A stretch of DNA of 64,000 bases, taken from NCBI GenBank assembly GCA_965222835.1, contig CBDCUQ010000004.1, positions 496,001-560,000 of the forward strand, given 5' to 3'. Numbering within the stretch: the first letter of the stretch is position 1; each line of letters opens with the position of its first letter. Shown here in pieces: positions 50,821 through 59,756 of this stretch. The notes beneath the pieces were generated by a model. The model searched no databases, was not told where the DNA came from, and saw only the letters and a program-made list of their open reading frames with translations. The DNA comes from CBDCUQ01 sp965222835 (GTDB lineage Bacteria; Pseudomonadota; Alphaproteobacteria; Rhizobiales; Hyphomicrobiaceae). Made by a program: the position numbers and the translations under genes.

Positions 50821-51070
50821 CGCATCGTCCTTGCGACGTCTATTGAGCCGATCGAGGGTTCTCGACAGGGATTGTTTTGCCGGAATTTACCTCCGAAGGC
50901 CACGCGGAATCCGCTGCCGCCGCGAATCGGCGAGACGGTACTCTTTTCCACATGGATTGCGGGGCAGCCGCCTCGCGGCAGGGCTGCGAATCAGATGCTT
51001 AGGTCGAGAGGGATGCGGGTGCGGTGCTGATCGTGCCCTGTTCGGTCTTTGCCGCAGGAGGTGGACGCCC

Positions 51071-51895
51071 ATGGCTAACTTCACGACACACATTGCCGTC
51101 GGAACCGTCGCCGCAGGTTCGCTTGCCACACTGACGCTCGCAGCCGATGTTGTTGCTCCGGAAAACCTCATAGCGGTTACCATGGCCGGTGTGCTTGGAT
51201 CGGTCTTGCCTGACATCGACCTCAAGGACTCCAGGCCCGGGCGGGCGATGTTTGCGGGGCTCGCGATATTCTTCTCGTTTGCGCTTCTGTTTGCATTCGC
51301 GATGAAGTTTTCGATTGCCGAGCTTTGGATCATCTGGCTGGGAAGCCTTGTTTTTGTCCGCTACGGTTTGCATGCCGTCTTTCACCGGTTAGCCGTGCAT
51401 CGCGGGATTTGGCATTCGATTATTGCAGCGGTGTTCTGTGCTGCGATGACAGCGATCTTCTTCTTCCAGGTGCTTGGAAAACCAGAAGGCGTGGCTTGGC
51501 TTGCAGCGGGCTTTCTACTTATCGGCTATCTCGTGCATCTGGCGCTCGACGAGCTCTATTCGGTCGACATCATGGATACCCGCATTAAGGCCTCGTTCGG
51601 TACAGCGCTGAAGTTTATCGACTCCCGCCATCCGCGCGCGTCATTGGCGATGGGCTTGGCTGCCGCGCTTGCCCTTTGGTTCTCGCCATCGACCACGACG
51701 TTTGTCGAAGGGATCTCGTCGCGCGATCTTTGGGCCGGGCTCAATCAGCGCCTGCTGCCGGAAGACCGGTGGTTTGGGGTCTTTGATTTAAGTGGACAGA
51801 TCGCTCAGTCGCCTCCGGATGTGCCGGATGGCCAATCTCCGATTACGACGGGTACCATTCCGTCGGCGCCGGAGGTGCCGGCCGAAGCACCCTGA
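51071..51895 (+). CDS. YdjM-like membrane-bound metal-dependent hydrolase
   Basis: ATG 51071 is nine nt after AGGAGGTGG, giving 274 aa. The frame is open back to 50732, but that part is an Arg-rich antisense of the CDF gene start. The N-terminal MANFTTHIAVGTVAAG has the conserved His of the YdjM family. VLPDIDLKDSRPGR and FHRLAVHRGIWHSI supply the Asp and His residues of a presumed metal site. LVHLALDELYSVDI is a further His/Asp segment. About five membrane helices are interspersed, and a Pro-rich tail ends the protein. Family members are annotated as inner-membrane hydrolases without proven substrate. Confidence 0.85.
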   Translation: MANFTTHIAVGTVAAGSLATLTLAADVVAPENLIAVTMAGVLGSVLPDIDLKDSRPGRAMFAGLAIFFSFALLFAFAMKFSIAELWIIWLGSLVFVRYGLHAVFHRLAVHRGIWHSIIAAVFCAAMTAIFFFQVLGKPEGVAWLAAGFLLIGYLVHLALDELYSVDIMDTRIKASFGTALKFIDSRHPRASLAMGLAAALALWFSPSTTTFVEGISSRDLWAGLNQRLLPEDRWFGVFDLSGQIAQSPPDVPDGQSPITTGTIPSAPEVPAEAP

Positions 51896-51941
51896 GGGCT
51901 GGCGGACCAGCGGTCGGCGCGTGATGCCTTTGGGGGGCTGG

Positions 51942-52544
51942 TTACGTCAGCTGGTCTAATCCGGCGAGATAGGTCCTCACCAAGTCCTCGACCAGAGGCG
52001 CTGCGGCTTCAGTGGTGATGTTCGAAAGCTTGTCGGTGGTCGAGAGCGACGTCACGCCGTGTACGCCTGCCCACAAGACGCGCGCGGCGCGCTTTGCCGC
52101 TTGCGGATCTTGTCCGGCCATTAACGGCGCAACGGCGTCCTCGACCTTCGACAGGAGTCCTTCGAGTTTTTGCAGGTACCAGTCGGGAACGTCGTGTCCC
52201 GGTGGCAAATGGTGTTCGAACAACAGATTCCAAAGCTTCGGATTCGCGTGGGTGAAGGCCAAATAGGTCTTTGCCATCTGCACGATGTTTTCTTTTGCGT
52301 CGTCTGATTCCGGCACGGCGGCGAGCGCATCGGCCAACCGGTCGAGAAGGCGGCCCTCAATGGTCAGAACGAGGTCGTCGAGGTTCTCGAAGATGTTGTA
52401 GAGGGTGCCCGGCGAATATTCGATGCGCCGCGCGATTTCGCGTGCGGAAAGTCCTGCCAGACCATTGGCTTCAATGAGCTCAGTCGATGCGTCCAGAATG
52501 AGCTCGCGCAGTTGGTCGGCCGTATGTATGGAGCGCCGCCCCAT
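51942..52544 (-). CDS. TetR family transcriptional regulator
   Basis: ATG 52544 gives 200 aa (MGRRSIHTADQLRELILDAS). The N-terminal helix-turn-helix is typical: LIEANGLAGLSAREIARRIE and then YSPGTLYNIFENLDDL. The ligand domain has WNLLFEHHLPPGHDVPDWYL and WAGVHGVTSLSTTDKL, a WHG-type C terminus. It should repress a target operon until a small ligand binds. It is convergent with the ydjM-like gene and lies head-on to no obvious transporter, so the target is not apparent. An N-terminal extension to 52628 is unlikely. Confidence 0.92.
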   Translation of the reverse strand: MGRRSIHTADQLRELILDASTELIEANGLAGLSAREIARRIEYSPGTLYNIFENLDDLVLTIEGRLLDRLADALAAVPESDDAKENIVQMAKTYLAFTHANPKLWNLLFEHHLPPGHDVPDWYLQKLEGLLSKVEDAVAPLMAGQDPQAAKRAARVLWAGVHGVTSLSTTDKLSNITTEAAAPLVEDLVRTYLAGLDQLT

Positions 52545-52767
52545 GGTTCTCAACTCTTCGGCAATGCCGTTCGCAATCGATAGAATGTGCAGGCCCGCAT
52601 CGTGCCTCCGGGCCGATGCCGGCTGCAATACTCAGGAAATAAACACTGTTATAGCAAAACGCGGGGTAACGCCACCCGGAACCGCAACGGTCTGCCGCTG
52701 GTCGCCAGGTACGTCTCTAAACGTGTGGATCGCAGAAAATGGGTGGCCCGGCTGGTCCTGATCTCAA

Positions 52768-53367
52768 TCAGAAACAGGTTGAGACGCAGTTGTCGCCGTC
52801 AAAATCCACGCAGGAATTGCGCGGACTGAGTGTCGCTTTGTCGGTCCATGTGGACGACCCGACGATGTCGCCTGTCAGCAGCGGACTGAAACTGTAGCTC
52901 GCCTCGACAACAATCACGCTTGAGCCGGCCGAAATGAGCCCTGACGTGAGCGTATAGTCGGAGCATTGTCCGGGCTGGGACGCGCCGTGATAGCTCGGCC
53001 GGTTTGTGGTCGCCGCGTAGACCTTTGTCTGCGTCTCGTCAGCGGGATCGGCCTTGACCGGAATGACGGCGATCTCAAGAGAGGACGAGTCGTACGGCGA
53101 CATGATGTGCGCCACGATATTGTAGATCGCGTTGAGGTCGTCGGCTGTCATTTCCTTCTCGCGCGCTACCAGGTCTGCCACCATGGAAGTGACCAGCCCA
53201 AAGCGGCGGTCCATGGACACGGCGCGGCTAACCTCAACTGTGCCCAACAGCATGATCATCATCACTGGCGCAATGTACGCGAATTCGACGGCAGCTACGC
53301 CGCGGGCGTCGCCTGCCATGCGCTTTATAAAACTTAAGAAGCCTTTGGATCGTTTCTTCTTCTTCAT
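52768..53367 (-). CDS. TadE/TadG-type pilus assembly protein (second of two)
   Basis: The protein has 199 aa. A Lys-rich cytoplasmic start leads into the TadE-like hydrophobic motif GVAAVEFAYIAPVMMIMLLG, with the conserved Glu of pseudopilins inside the membrane segment. The remainder is extracytoplasmic with four cysteines, two in NSCVDFDGDNCVSTC at the C terminus. It follows a related gene by about 66 nt on the same strand. TadE/TadG proteins are minor pseudopilins of Flp pili, but no tad secretion genes are visible here, so these may be an orphan pair. Confidence 0.87.
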   Translation of the reverse strand: MKKKKRSKGFLSFIKRMAGDARGVAAVEFAYIAPVMMIMLLGTVEVSRAVSMDRRFGLVTSMVADLVAREKEMTADDLNAIYNIVAHIMSPYDSSSLEIAVIPVKADPADETQTKVYAATTNRPSYHGASQPGQCSDYTLTSGLISAGSSVIVVEASYSFSPLLTGDIVGSSTWTDKATLSPRNSCVDFDGDNCVSTCF

Positions 53368-53433
53368 GACAAGTCAGTCCGTTGTATTTCGCGTGTCACT
53401 GGTTTGAGGAGCCCATCAAAAGAATCGATGGCG

Positions 53434-54012
53434 TTATTCGAAGGGTTCTGTGCGGAACGTGCTCGCCGCTTGAATGAGGGCCGAGCCATTTCCGAGGTCT
53501 CCGAGCATCAGGTAGGGGAGGCTCTGTGCGAGTTTCCATTCGTAGCAGGCCGTTATGAGAACGACCTGACTGGAGCCGCCAGAATAGTCGGCGACCAGGT
53601 CGGTTCCGCCGCCGGCGGATGCTGTGAGACTGCCGCCAGAGAGGCACGGCGTCGGCGTGATGTCCGACCAGGTTGTTCCGGATTGGATGTGGACGTTGAG
53701 ATCGTCGCAGTTGATGTACCCGGCTGTTTCGTCACACACGGCGTCCTTGAAGGAAGCGAGGTCCATGTCACCGTTTTGGGCCTGACCGGTACGAATCTGA
53801 CGTGAAACGGTTTCGACGCCGTGCTCGAGCGCGTTGCTGGTGAAGAAGTGCAAGCCTAATCCCATGATGCCGAAAGCAAACATGAAAAACGGAACGGCGA
53901 CGATGGCGAACTCGACGGCGGTTGCGCCGCTCGTATCCTTGTGGAGGCTGCAAAGGCGCTTTCGCCAGGCGAAGGCTGCTCCGCCATTCTGTTTTTTCTC
54001 GCAGGTTGGCAT
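53434..54012 (-). CDS. TadE-type pilus assembly protein (first of two)
   Basis: I chose ATG 54012 (MPTCEKKQNGG), giving 192 aa; ATG 54054 is possible, and neither has a strong ribosome binding site. The TadE motif is SGATAVEFAIVAVPFFMFAF with the membrane Glu, followed by GIMGLGLHFFTSNALEHG. The extracytoplasmic part has about four cysteines, a GQAQNGDMDLASFKDAVCDE segment and a C-terminal TACYEWKLAQSLPYLMLGDL. It is the promoter-proximal member of the pair. Confidence 0.87.
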   Translation of the reverse strand: MPTCEKKQNGGAAFAWRKRLCSLHKDTSGATAVEFAIVAVPFFMFAFGIMGLGLHFFTSNALEHGVETVSRQIRTGQAQNGDMDLASFKDAVCDETAGYINCDDLNVHIQSGTTWSDITPTPCLSGGSLTASAGGGTDLVADYSGGSSQVVLITACYEWKLAQSLPYLMLGDLGNGSALIQAASTFRTEPFE

Positions 54013-54512
54013 ACGCGGTCTACCCAATACTCTCGGTCCCGAAAACTTGCCCAAACTAGTGCCAACGCAATTAACGACATGTTTAGGGTGGGCACGACCT
54101 TGAAAGAAGGTGAATGAACTCTGAATAAGGCCGGCGCATTTTGTGAGTTCTTGTTAGGCTTGCATTCACCGCCATGAACGTTTTGTTGTGACAGTTCCAA
54201 GAAATCGAAGCATGTAATTTACGGTCGCGCATTCCAACGAAGTTTGCTCGGCTAGGCGCATGAGGGTGCCTGTCGCGTCATCAGGTGGCTCCGAACCCGC
54301 AGCGGTATGCGCACACGTCGCGGCACGGAAGCGGAAAGCCCCTAAACCGCTCCGTGCCGCGATTACTCTGAACGATGGTTCTGGATTGTTGCGTCATCAA
54401 TTCTAGTTTTGATTATTACTTTTCGAGCAAAACTATTCTTTGCTTCGCGCCATAATTTTAACACGCAATCGCATCTCTCTCCAACTGGGATCACAAGCCT
54501 AGGGAGATGAGT
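54013..54512. other. Divergent intergenic region upstream of bactofilin
   Basis: This 500-bp region separates the leftward tadE-type genes from the rightward bactofilin gene. It holds a strong hairpin at 54319-54361 (listed separately). The stretch at about 54370-54480 is notably AT-rich for this genome and is the likely bactofilin promoter region. No supported ORF was found. Confidence 0.45.
54319..54361. other. Strong intergenic hairpin
   Basis: A 10-bp stem, CGCGGCACGG/CCGTGCCGCG, continues inward as AGCGG/CCGCT after one bulged A, with a 12-nt loop. No gene ends just before it on the plus strand, and no T-tract follows, so it is not an obvious terminator. It could be part of an untranslated leader or a small RNA. 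Confidence 0.5.
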
Positions 54513-55064
54513 ATGGTGTTCAACCGAAAGCAAGAACCGATGCGGCACAGCTTCAATGCTCCGGATGCGCGCGCCGTGGACCGACCCCAGTTTTCAGGCA
54601 ATCAACAGATGCAGCAGACAGCCGATGCTGCGACAGCGATGGTGGAATCGGTTATCGGCAACGATCTTTCCATCGAGGGGCAAACCATCACGATTCGGTG
54701 CAAGGGTTCATTGACGGTCAATGGCAATATTCAGGCGGATCTGCATTCGCGTCGGCTGCAGGTCGGCAAGGAGGCCGTGGTGAACGGCGCGATCGCGGCG
54801 GATGCGGTCGATGTGTACGGCAAGGTGCAAGGCGCAATTCATGGGGCCAAGGTAATGCTGCGGTCGGGTGCGGATGTCGAAGGCGACATCATGACCTCGC
54901 TCTTGTCGGTGGAGGAAGGTGCCAATTTTGACGGCCGCTCGCGTCGGGTCACTGATCCGGCCGATATCCAGCCGCAACTGGAGAGTGGCCATGGCAGTTC
55001 CCATCAAGTGTCACGGTCCGGCATCGACGCGACCCCATCTGGGCCGCAGGCGACCCTAAATTGA
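54513..55064 (+). CDS. Bactofilin (polymer-forming cytoskeletal protein)
   Basis: ATG 54513 lies eight nt after AGGGAG; ATG 54507 is too close to it. The product has 183 aa. A polar N terminus of about 45 residues leads to the bactofilin core: SVIGNDLSIEGQTITIRCKG, then repeating right-handed beta-helix turns such as LTVNGNIQADLHSRRLQVGK and VNGAIAADAVDVYGKVQGAI. The tail (about 145-183) is polar and unstructured. Bactofilins self-assemble into filaments without nucleotide and help position cell-wall enzymes, for example for stalk or curvature formation. A prosthecate lifestyle would fit but is not shown. Confidence 0.93.
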   Translation: MVFNRKQEPMRHSFNAPDARAVDRPQFSGNQQMQQTADAATAMVESVIGNDLSIEGQTITIRCKGSLTVNGNIQADLHSRRLQVGKEAVVNGAIAADAVDVYGKVQGAIHGAKVMLRSGADVEGDIMTSLLSVEEGANFDGRSRRVTDPADIQPQLESGHGSSHQVSRSGIDATPSGPQATLN

Positions 55065-55271
55065 GGCGTGGCGGCGCGAGGCCAACTCTCGGTCTCGCGC
55101 ATTTCTGAACTGTATATTTCTGCGGATGAAACCCTTATGCGCATTGCGGTCTCGACATGTGACCGTTTCGCGCCCTAGAACCACCCCAAAAGGGCTAGAA
55201 GGATAGAGAGCCACTGCGCGGCCGGCGGGCCGGGTTTGGGGTATCTATGCGTCTTGGGGAGGGTTCGCGTT

Positions 55272-56717
55272 ATGTCCGGGCCAGACACGACAGCAGAATT
55301 TTCGCCGGGGGCTGCTGAGGTCTCTCAGTCACCGGCCGCCGCATTCCAGCCCGCCCTGTCAGGCGTTCAGGAGGAAGCTGCGGTCGATATTCGAAAGCCG
55401 TCGGACAATGCAAGACGGGAAAAATTTATTCCGCTGACGGTAACGGCGCTGGTTGATAGGCTCACCTTGACGTCTGCCTGGCCCAAGGGGGAGGCTCGGG
55501 CAACGCGCCGTTTTTTCCGGTATCTCGATTATTGGCGCCGCCAGCAATACAGTGCAAGCCTGGTTGACCTCTTACAAACATACGAACCCTTTAGCCCCGA
55601 CAGCGACCTGCTGGTCACGCGAGATTACTCCTCCGAAGAACGCATTGTCATGCAGAAGCGCGTGGTGAGCCAGGTAGAGGAACTGCTCATCCAGGCGAAC
55701 TACGAGCGTATCGATCCTTCCGCTGTCGAGCTGATTCTGACAAAGGATTCCACCTACGGGCTTGATCTGCACGTTGATTTCACGGCGTTCGAGGAGTGTC
55801 TTATTTATTACCGCGGGGCGACCACCCGGAGGGATTACCGACGCCGTCTGAGGAAGTTTTATCTTAAAGAGGAATTCGACAATCCGATCTTCCAGCGGCT
55901 GTTTCTACTCTTCAAGCTGAAACCGTACGAGATCCGCGTGCGGGAGATGATGGCCGAGCAGAAGTTCAGCCGAAGAGAGGCCGAGAAGGCGGTTGACCGC
56001 TTGCGTTCGCTGTTTCCGGATGTGGTCAAGGAGGACCAGATCTACATAAAGCTTTTCAAAAATATCCCGCGTAACGATCTTGAAATGGTGTTTCCGAATA
56101 CGCGTGTGAAGTTTCGTTTGTTCGACAAGATCAAGCTCGGCGTGACGGGTGGCGGGGCGGTCGGTGCAGGTGTGTTCGGAACCGCGAGCAAAGTTGCGGC
56201 GGGCGGGCTGGCCATAACCAATCCTGTGGCCCTTGCCGGCGCGATTATTACGCTCGGGGGCGTGGCCTTCCGCCAGGTCATGGGCTTCATCAATCAGAAG
56301 AACCGCTACATGGTGGTGATGGCGCAGAACCTCTATTTCCACGCTATGGCCGACAACAGCGGCGTCGTCATTCAGCTTGCTGACCGGGCAGCCGAGGAGG
56401 ATGTGAAGGAAGAGATCCTACTTTACTGCGTTCTGGCAAAGGAATCGGCGAAGCGTTCGGATTTGCCGGCCATTGATGCGGCCATCGAGAAGTATCTGGA
56501 GACGACATTCGATATCGTTGTCGACTTTGATCTCGAAGATGCGCTGCGTCGGCTTATCGCTGACGGTGTCGTTCGTGAAGAGGCGGACGGCACGCTGGTG
56601 GCACTTCCACCGGAAAAAGCCGGGCTTCACATCGACGAGCAATGGGACAGGCTGCTTGACGATCTGCCGGATTTTCCAAACCAGCACGAAGGTCACGAAG
56701 TTGAGGAAGAGGCGTGA
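55272..56717 (+). CDS. TMEM143/DUF3754-like protein
   Basis: ATG 55272 follows GGGGAGGG, giving 481 aa. After a variable start, the conserved part begins with KFIPLTVTALVDRLTLTSAW. A long middle part has YRGATTRRDYRRRLRKFY and LFKLKPYEIRVREMM (about 180-240). IYIKLFKNIPRNDLEMVFPN precedes two adjacent hydrophobic segments (about 300-350, KLGVTGGGAVGAGVFGTASK onwards). The C-terminal 100 residues are acidic. The pattern matches proteins related to eukaryotic TMEM143, of unknown function, probably membrane-attached. It is the first gene of a rightward series with prmA 69 nt downstream. Confidence 0.8.
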   Translation: MSGPDTTAEFSPGAAEVSQSPAAAFQPALSGVQEEAAVDIRKPSDNARREKFIPLTVTALVDRLTLTSAWPKGEARATRRFFRYLDYWRRQQYSASLVDLLQTYEPFSPDSDLLVTRDYSSEERIVMQKRVVSQVEELLIQANYERIDPSAVELILTKDSTYGLDLHVDFTAFEECLIYYRGATTRRDYRRRLRKFYLKEEFDNPIFQRLFLLFKLKPYEIRVREMMAEQKFSRREAEKAVDRLRSLFPDVVKEDQIYIKLFKNIPRNDLEMVFPNTRVKFRLFDKIKLGVTGGGAVGAGVFGTASKVAAGGLAITNPVALAGAIITLGGVAFRQVMGFINQKNRYMVVMAQNLYFHAMADNSGVVIQLADRAAEEDVKEEILLYCVLAKESAKRSDLPAIDAAIEKYLETTFDIVVDFDLEDALRRLIADGVVREEADGTLVALPPEKAGLHIDEQWDRLLDDLPDFPNQHEGHEVEEEA

Positions 56718-56786
56718 GGCGCTCTTCTTCTTCGACTGTGCCGGTAAGGGCCCAATTGCAAAACTGTTAAGGGCGCGTGGGCTCCG

Positions 56787-57674
56787 ATGAATCAACAGAA
56801 AGTTGTTTTCGAGTTCACCGACAGGGACTTTGCACGGTCGGTCGCCGGGGCTTTACAGGATCTGTTGGAGCCGTCGCCTGCCGCCTTGACGCTCTTCGAG
56901 GCCCCGCAGACTCGTGACGACGTTCATTGGTGCATCGAGGCTTACTTCACTGATCCGCCGGAGCCCAAGGAGCTCGCGGGGCGCCTGGCGGAGGTCCTCG
57001 GACGTGCGGTTCCTGTTCCGGATATCGAGGCAGTGCCAAACCTTGACTGGGTTGCGATATCGCAGGCCGCGTTGCCGCCGGTGCATGCCGGACGGTTCAC
57101 GATCTATGGATCGCACGATCTCGATCGCGTTGCGCGCGGACCCAATGCCATACTGATTGACGCCGGTGAGGCCTTCGGTACGGCACATCATGCGACGACA
57201 TTCGGGTGTCTTGAGGCGATTACGCAGCTGACACGCCGGCATAGGTTCCGCAACGTGTTGGATCTTGGCTGTGGCTCTGGCGTGCTTGCCGTGGCCCTCG
57301 CCCGCGTTCTGCCACGGGCGCAAATTCTCGCCACCGATCTTGATCTGCAATCGGTTCGTGTTGCGCGCGAGAATATTAACCTCAACGGTGCCGGCTCGCG
57401 CGTAAGCGTGCGGCAGGCGGATGGTCTTGGATCTGAAATGATCCGGCGGGTGGCCCCGTTCGATCTTCTTGTTGCCAACATCCGGGCCGGGCCGCTGATC
57501 GCCCTTTCCGGAGAGGTGGCGCGCGTTGTTGAACGCGGGGGTCACCTCGTCCTCTCGGGGCTCTTGGTGTCTCAGGCTCCGGCCGTGGTCGGGACCTATC
57601 GAGCAAAGGGCTTTGCTCTCGAATCCCATACGCAGATCGCGGGCTGGTCGACGCTCGTTTTGTTGCGGTGCTGA
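56787..57674 (+). CDS. prmA: Ribosomal protein L11 methyltransferase
   Basis: The protein has 295 aa. The N-terminal substrate-recognition domain covers about 1-100. The catalytic domain has DAGEAFGTAHHATTFGCLEA with the PrmA signature, SAM motif I VLDLGCGSGVLAVALARVLP and the post-motif FDLLVANIRAGPLIAL, where the asparagine motif reads NIRAGPL in place of the usual NILAxPL. PrmA trimethylates several Lys and the N terminus of L11. The long antisense frame over this gene is a shadow. It is followed by the M24 peptidase gene 76 nt downstream. Confidence 0.94.
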   Translation: MNQQKVVFEFTDRDFARSVAGALQDLLEPSPAALTLFEAPQTRDDVHWCIEAYFTDPPEPKELAGRLAEVLGRAVPVPDIEAVPNLDWVAISQAALPPVHAGRFTIYGSHDLDRVARGPNAILIDAGEAFGTAHHATTFGCLEAITQLTRRHRFRNVLDLGCGSGVLAVALARVLPRAQILATDLDLQSVRVARENINLNGAGSRVSVRQADGLGSEMIRRVAPFDLLVANIRAGPLIALSGEVARVVERGGHLVLSGLLVSQAPAVVGTYRAKGFALESHTQIAGWSTLVLLRC

Positions 57675-57750
57675 CCATTTGGGGGATTGGGCGGGAGGGA
57701 TGCCGGTTTCCCATTGCTCTTGATTGGGGTGACGCCTAAACACGTGCTCC

Positions 57751-59562
57751 ATGTTCCAGACGTTTGAGGCCGAGACCAATCCAGGAGATGCCGCGGACCG
57801 TGTTCGCAGGCTGCGCGCGCTGATGTCCAAGGCGAAGCTCGATGCTTTTCTGGTGCCGCGTGCGGACGAATTTCAGGGCGAATATGTGCCGCCATCGGCC
57901 GAGCGGCTCAAATGGCTGACGGGCTTTTCCGGTTCGGCCGGTTGCGCTGCCATTGCAAAGCGAACGGCTGCTCTATTCGTGGACGGACGCTATACCGTTC
58001 AAGTCAAGGCAGAGACCGATACGGATCTCTTTGACTACCCAGGGTTTGCTCAGAAGCATCTTGCCGGCTGGTTGATGGAGACGCTTTCTAAGGGCGCTGT
58101 CATCGGCTTCGACCCCTGGCTGCATACCTGTGGTGAGATCGAACGTCTCCAAGTTGCCGTGAAGCCCAAGGGCATGCGCTTGAAGCCCGTTCCAAGAAAC
58201 CTGGTGGACCGCGTTTGGGGCAAAGAGCGGCCGAAGCTGCCCTCAGGGCCCGTGCGTTTGCATCCGGTGAAGTTTGCGGGGAAGTCCGCGGGTGACAAGA
58301 TCGCCGGGCTGCAGAAACACCTCAAAGACGAGAAGCAGGACGCGGTTGTTCTGACGTTGTCGGATTCCGTCGCCTGGGCGTTCAATATTCGCGGCGCGGA
58401 TGTTGCGCATAACCCCGTGGCGCTTGCCTTCGCCATCGTGCCGGTTCAGGGGAAGCCCGAAATCTTTATAGCGCCCGCGCGTTTTTCTAAGGAGGACCGC
58501 AGCGACATTGGCGCGATTGCGCGTCTGTCCGATCCGGAGCGTCTGAAGGGCCGCATCCATGCGCTGAAAAAGGCCGGCAAGCGCGTGCGGCTCGATCCTG
58601 AGAAGGCGGCCTATTGGTTTCTGCGGGCGCTGGGAACAAAGAACGTCGTGCGTGCGCCTGATCCCTGTGTGGCAGCGAAGGCGCTCAAGACGGCCGCGGA
58701 AATTCGCGGGGCGCGTGCGGCTCATGAACGGGATGGTGCGGCCGTCGTGCGCTTTCTCGCCTGGCTTGATCGCACAGTGTCGCGCGGCGGCCTTGATGAG
58801 ATCACTGCTGTGAAAGAACTGGAGCGCTGCCGGCGGGAGACGAACGCGCTACAGGAAATTTCATTCGACACGATTGCCGGGAGCGGTCCCAACGGCGCCA
58901 TCGTGCATTATCGCGTCAATGAGAAGACAAATAGAGAGTTGCGGCCAGGCGAGTTGTTTCTGATCGATTCAGGCGGACAATACCGCGACGGCACCACCGA
59001 CATCACACGCACCGTCGCCATCGGAAAGCCATCGGAGGAAATGCGCACGCGTTTTACGCTAGTGCTCAAGGGGCATATCGTCATCGCCACGGTCCGTTTT
59101 CCCAAAGGAACGCGTGGCATTGATCTCGACCCCTTTGCACGCCGGGCTTTGTGGGATCGCGGCCTCGATTATGACCACGGCACCGGTCATGGTGTCGGCA
59201 GCTATTTATCGGTGCACGAAGGCCCGCAGTCGATCAGCCGGGCTGGGATGGTGCCATTGGAGCCGGGCATGATCCTGTCCAACGAGCCCGGTTATTACAA
59301 AGAGGGTCATTACGGTATTCGCATCGAGAATCTTGTTCTCGTCGCGCCCAAGCGCAAGGTGGGTGATGATGCCCGCGAGACGATGGGCTTTGAAACGCTG
59401 ACTTTGGTTCCTATCGACCGGCGGCTGATCGACAAGTCGTTGTTGTCGTGTGAGGAGATCGCCTGGCTCGATGGCTATCATGCGCGTGTGCGGGAGGTGA
59501 TTTCTCCGCTCGTGGGCGATGATGTGCGGGATTGGCTCATTGCGGCGACCGCCCCAATTTAG
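57751..59562 (+). CDS. Xaa-Pro aminopeptidase, M24B family
   Basis: The protein has 603 aa, the long three-domain form seen in eukaryotic XPNPEP and alphaproteobacteria. Two creatinase-like N-terminal domains (about 1-310) start with RRLRALMSKAKLDAFLVPRA and FSGSAGCAAI. The C-terminal pita-bread domain has all five metal ligands: two Asp in LIDSGGQYRDGTTDITRT, His in HGTGHGVGSYL, Glu in LSNEPGYYKEGHYG and Glu in GIRIENLVLV. It needs two Mn or similar ions and removes N-terminal residues before proline. It probably shares an operon with prmA. Confidence 0.95.
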   Translation: MFQTFEAETNPGDAADRVRRLRALMSKAKLDAFLVPRADEFQGEYVPPSAERLKWLTGFSGSAGCAAIAKRTAALFVDGRYTVQVKAETDTDLFDYPGFAQKHLAGWLMETLSKGAVIGFDPWLHTCGEIERLQVAVKPKGMRLKPVPRNLVDRVWGKERPKLPSGPVRLHPVKFAGKSAGDKIAGLQKHLKDEKQDAVVLTLSDSVAWAFNIRGADVAHNPVALAFAIVPVQGKPEIFIAPARFSKEDRSDIGAIARLSDPERLKGRIHALKKAGKRVRLDPEKAAYWFLRALGTKNVVRAPDPCVAAKALKTAAEIRGARAAHERDGAAVVRFLAWLDRTVSRGGLDEITAVKELERCRRETNALQEISFDTIAGSGPNGAIVHYRVNEKTNRELRPGELFLIDSGGQYRDGTTDITRTVAIGKPSEEMRTRFTLVLKGHIVIATVRFPKGTRGIDLDPFARRALWDRGLDYDHGTGHGVGSYLSVHEGPQSISRAGMVPLEPGMILSNEPGYYKEGHYGIRIENLVLVAPKRKVGDDARETMGFETLTLVPIDRRLIDKSLLSCEEIAWLDGYHARVREVISPLVGDDVRDWLIAATAPI

Positions 59563-59756
59563 GGACATTTGTGCGAAAGCGGGCCTAAGATTCAGGGTCG
59601 TGCCGGCCAGACAGAGGCTTTGCTTAATCTTGCGATGTGACGTGTACTGGCCTCCTGCTGCGATTTTTGCTTAAAGTCCATACTCTAGGCTGGATTCTGT
59701 GCCCGAATTCAGGGCCAGGATCCGTCCTGCACGCCGCATTTCAAGAGGACCTGCTT

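Noticed and set aside
56853..57830. 325-codon minus-strand frame antisense to prmA
   Set aside because: prmA has intact motifs on the plus strand; the antisense translation is Arg-rich without domain features.
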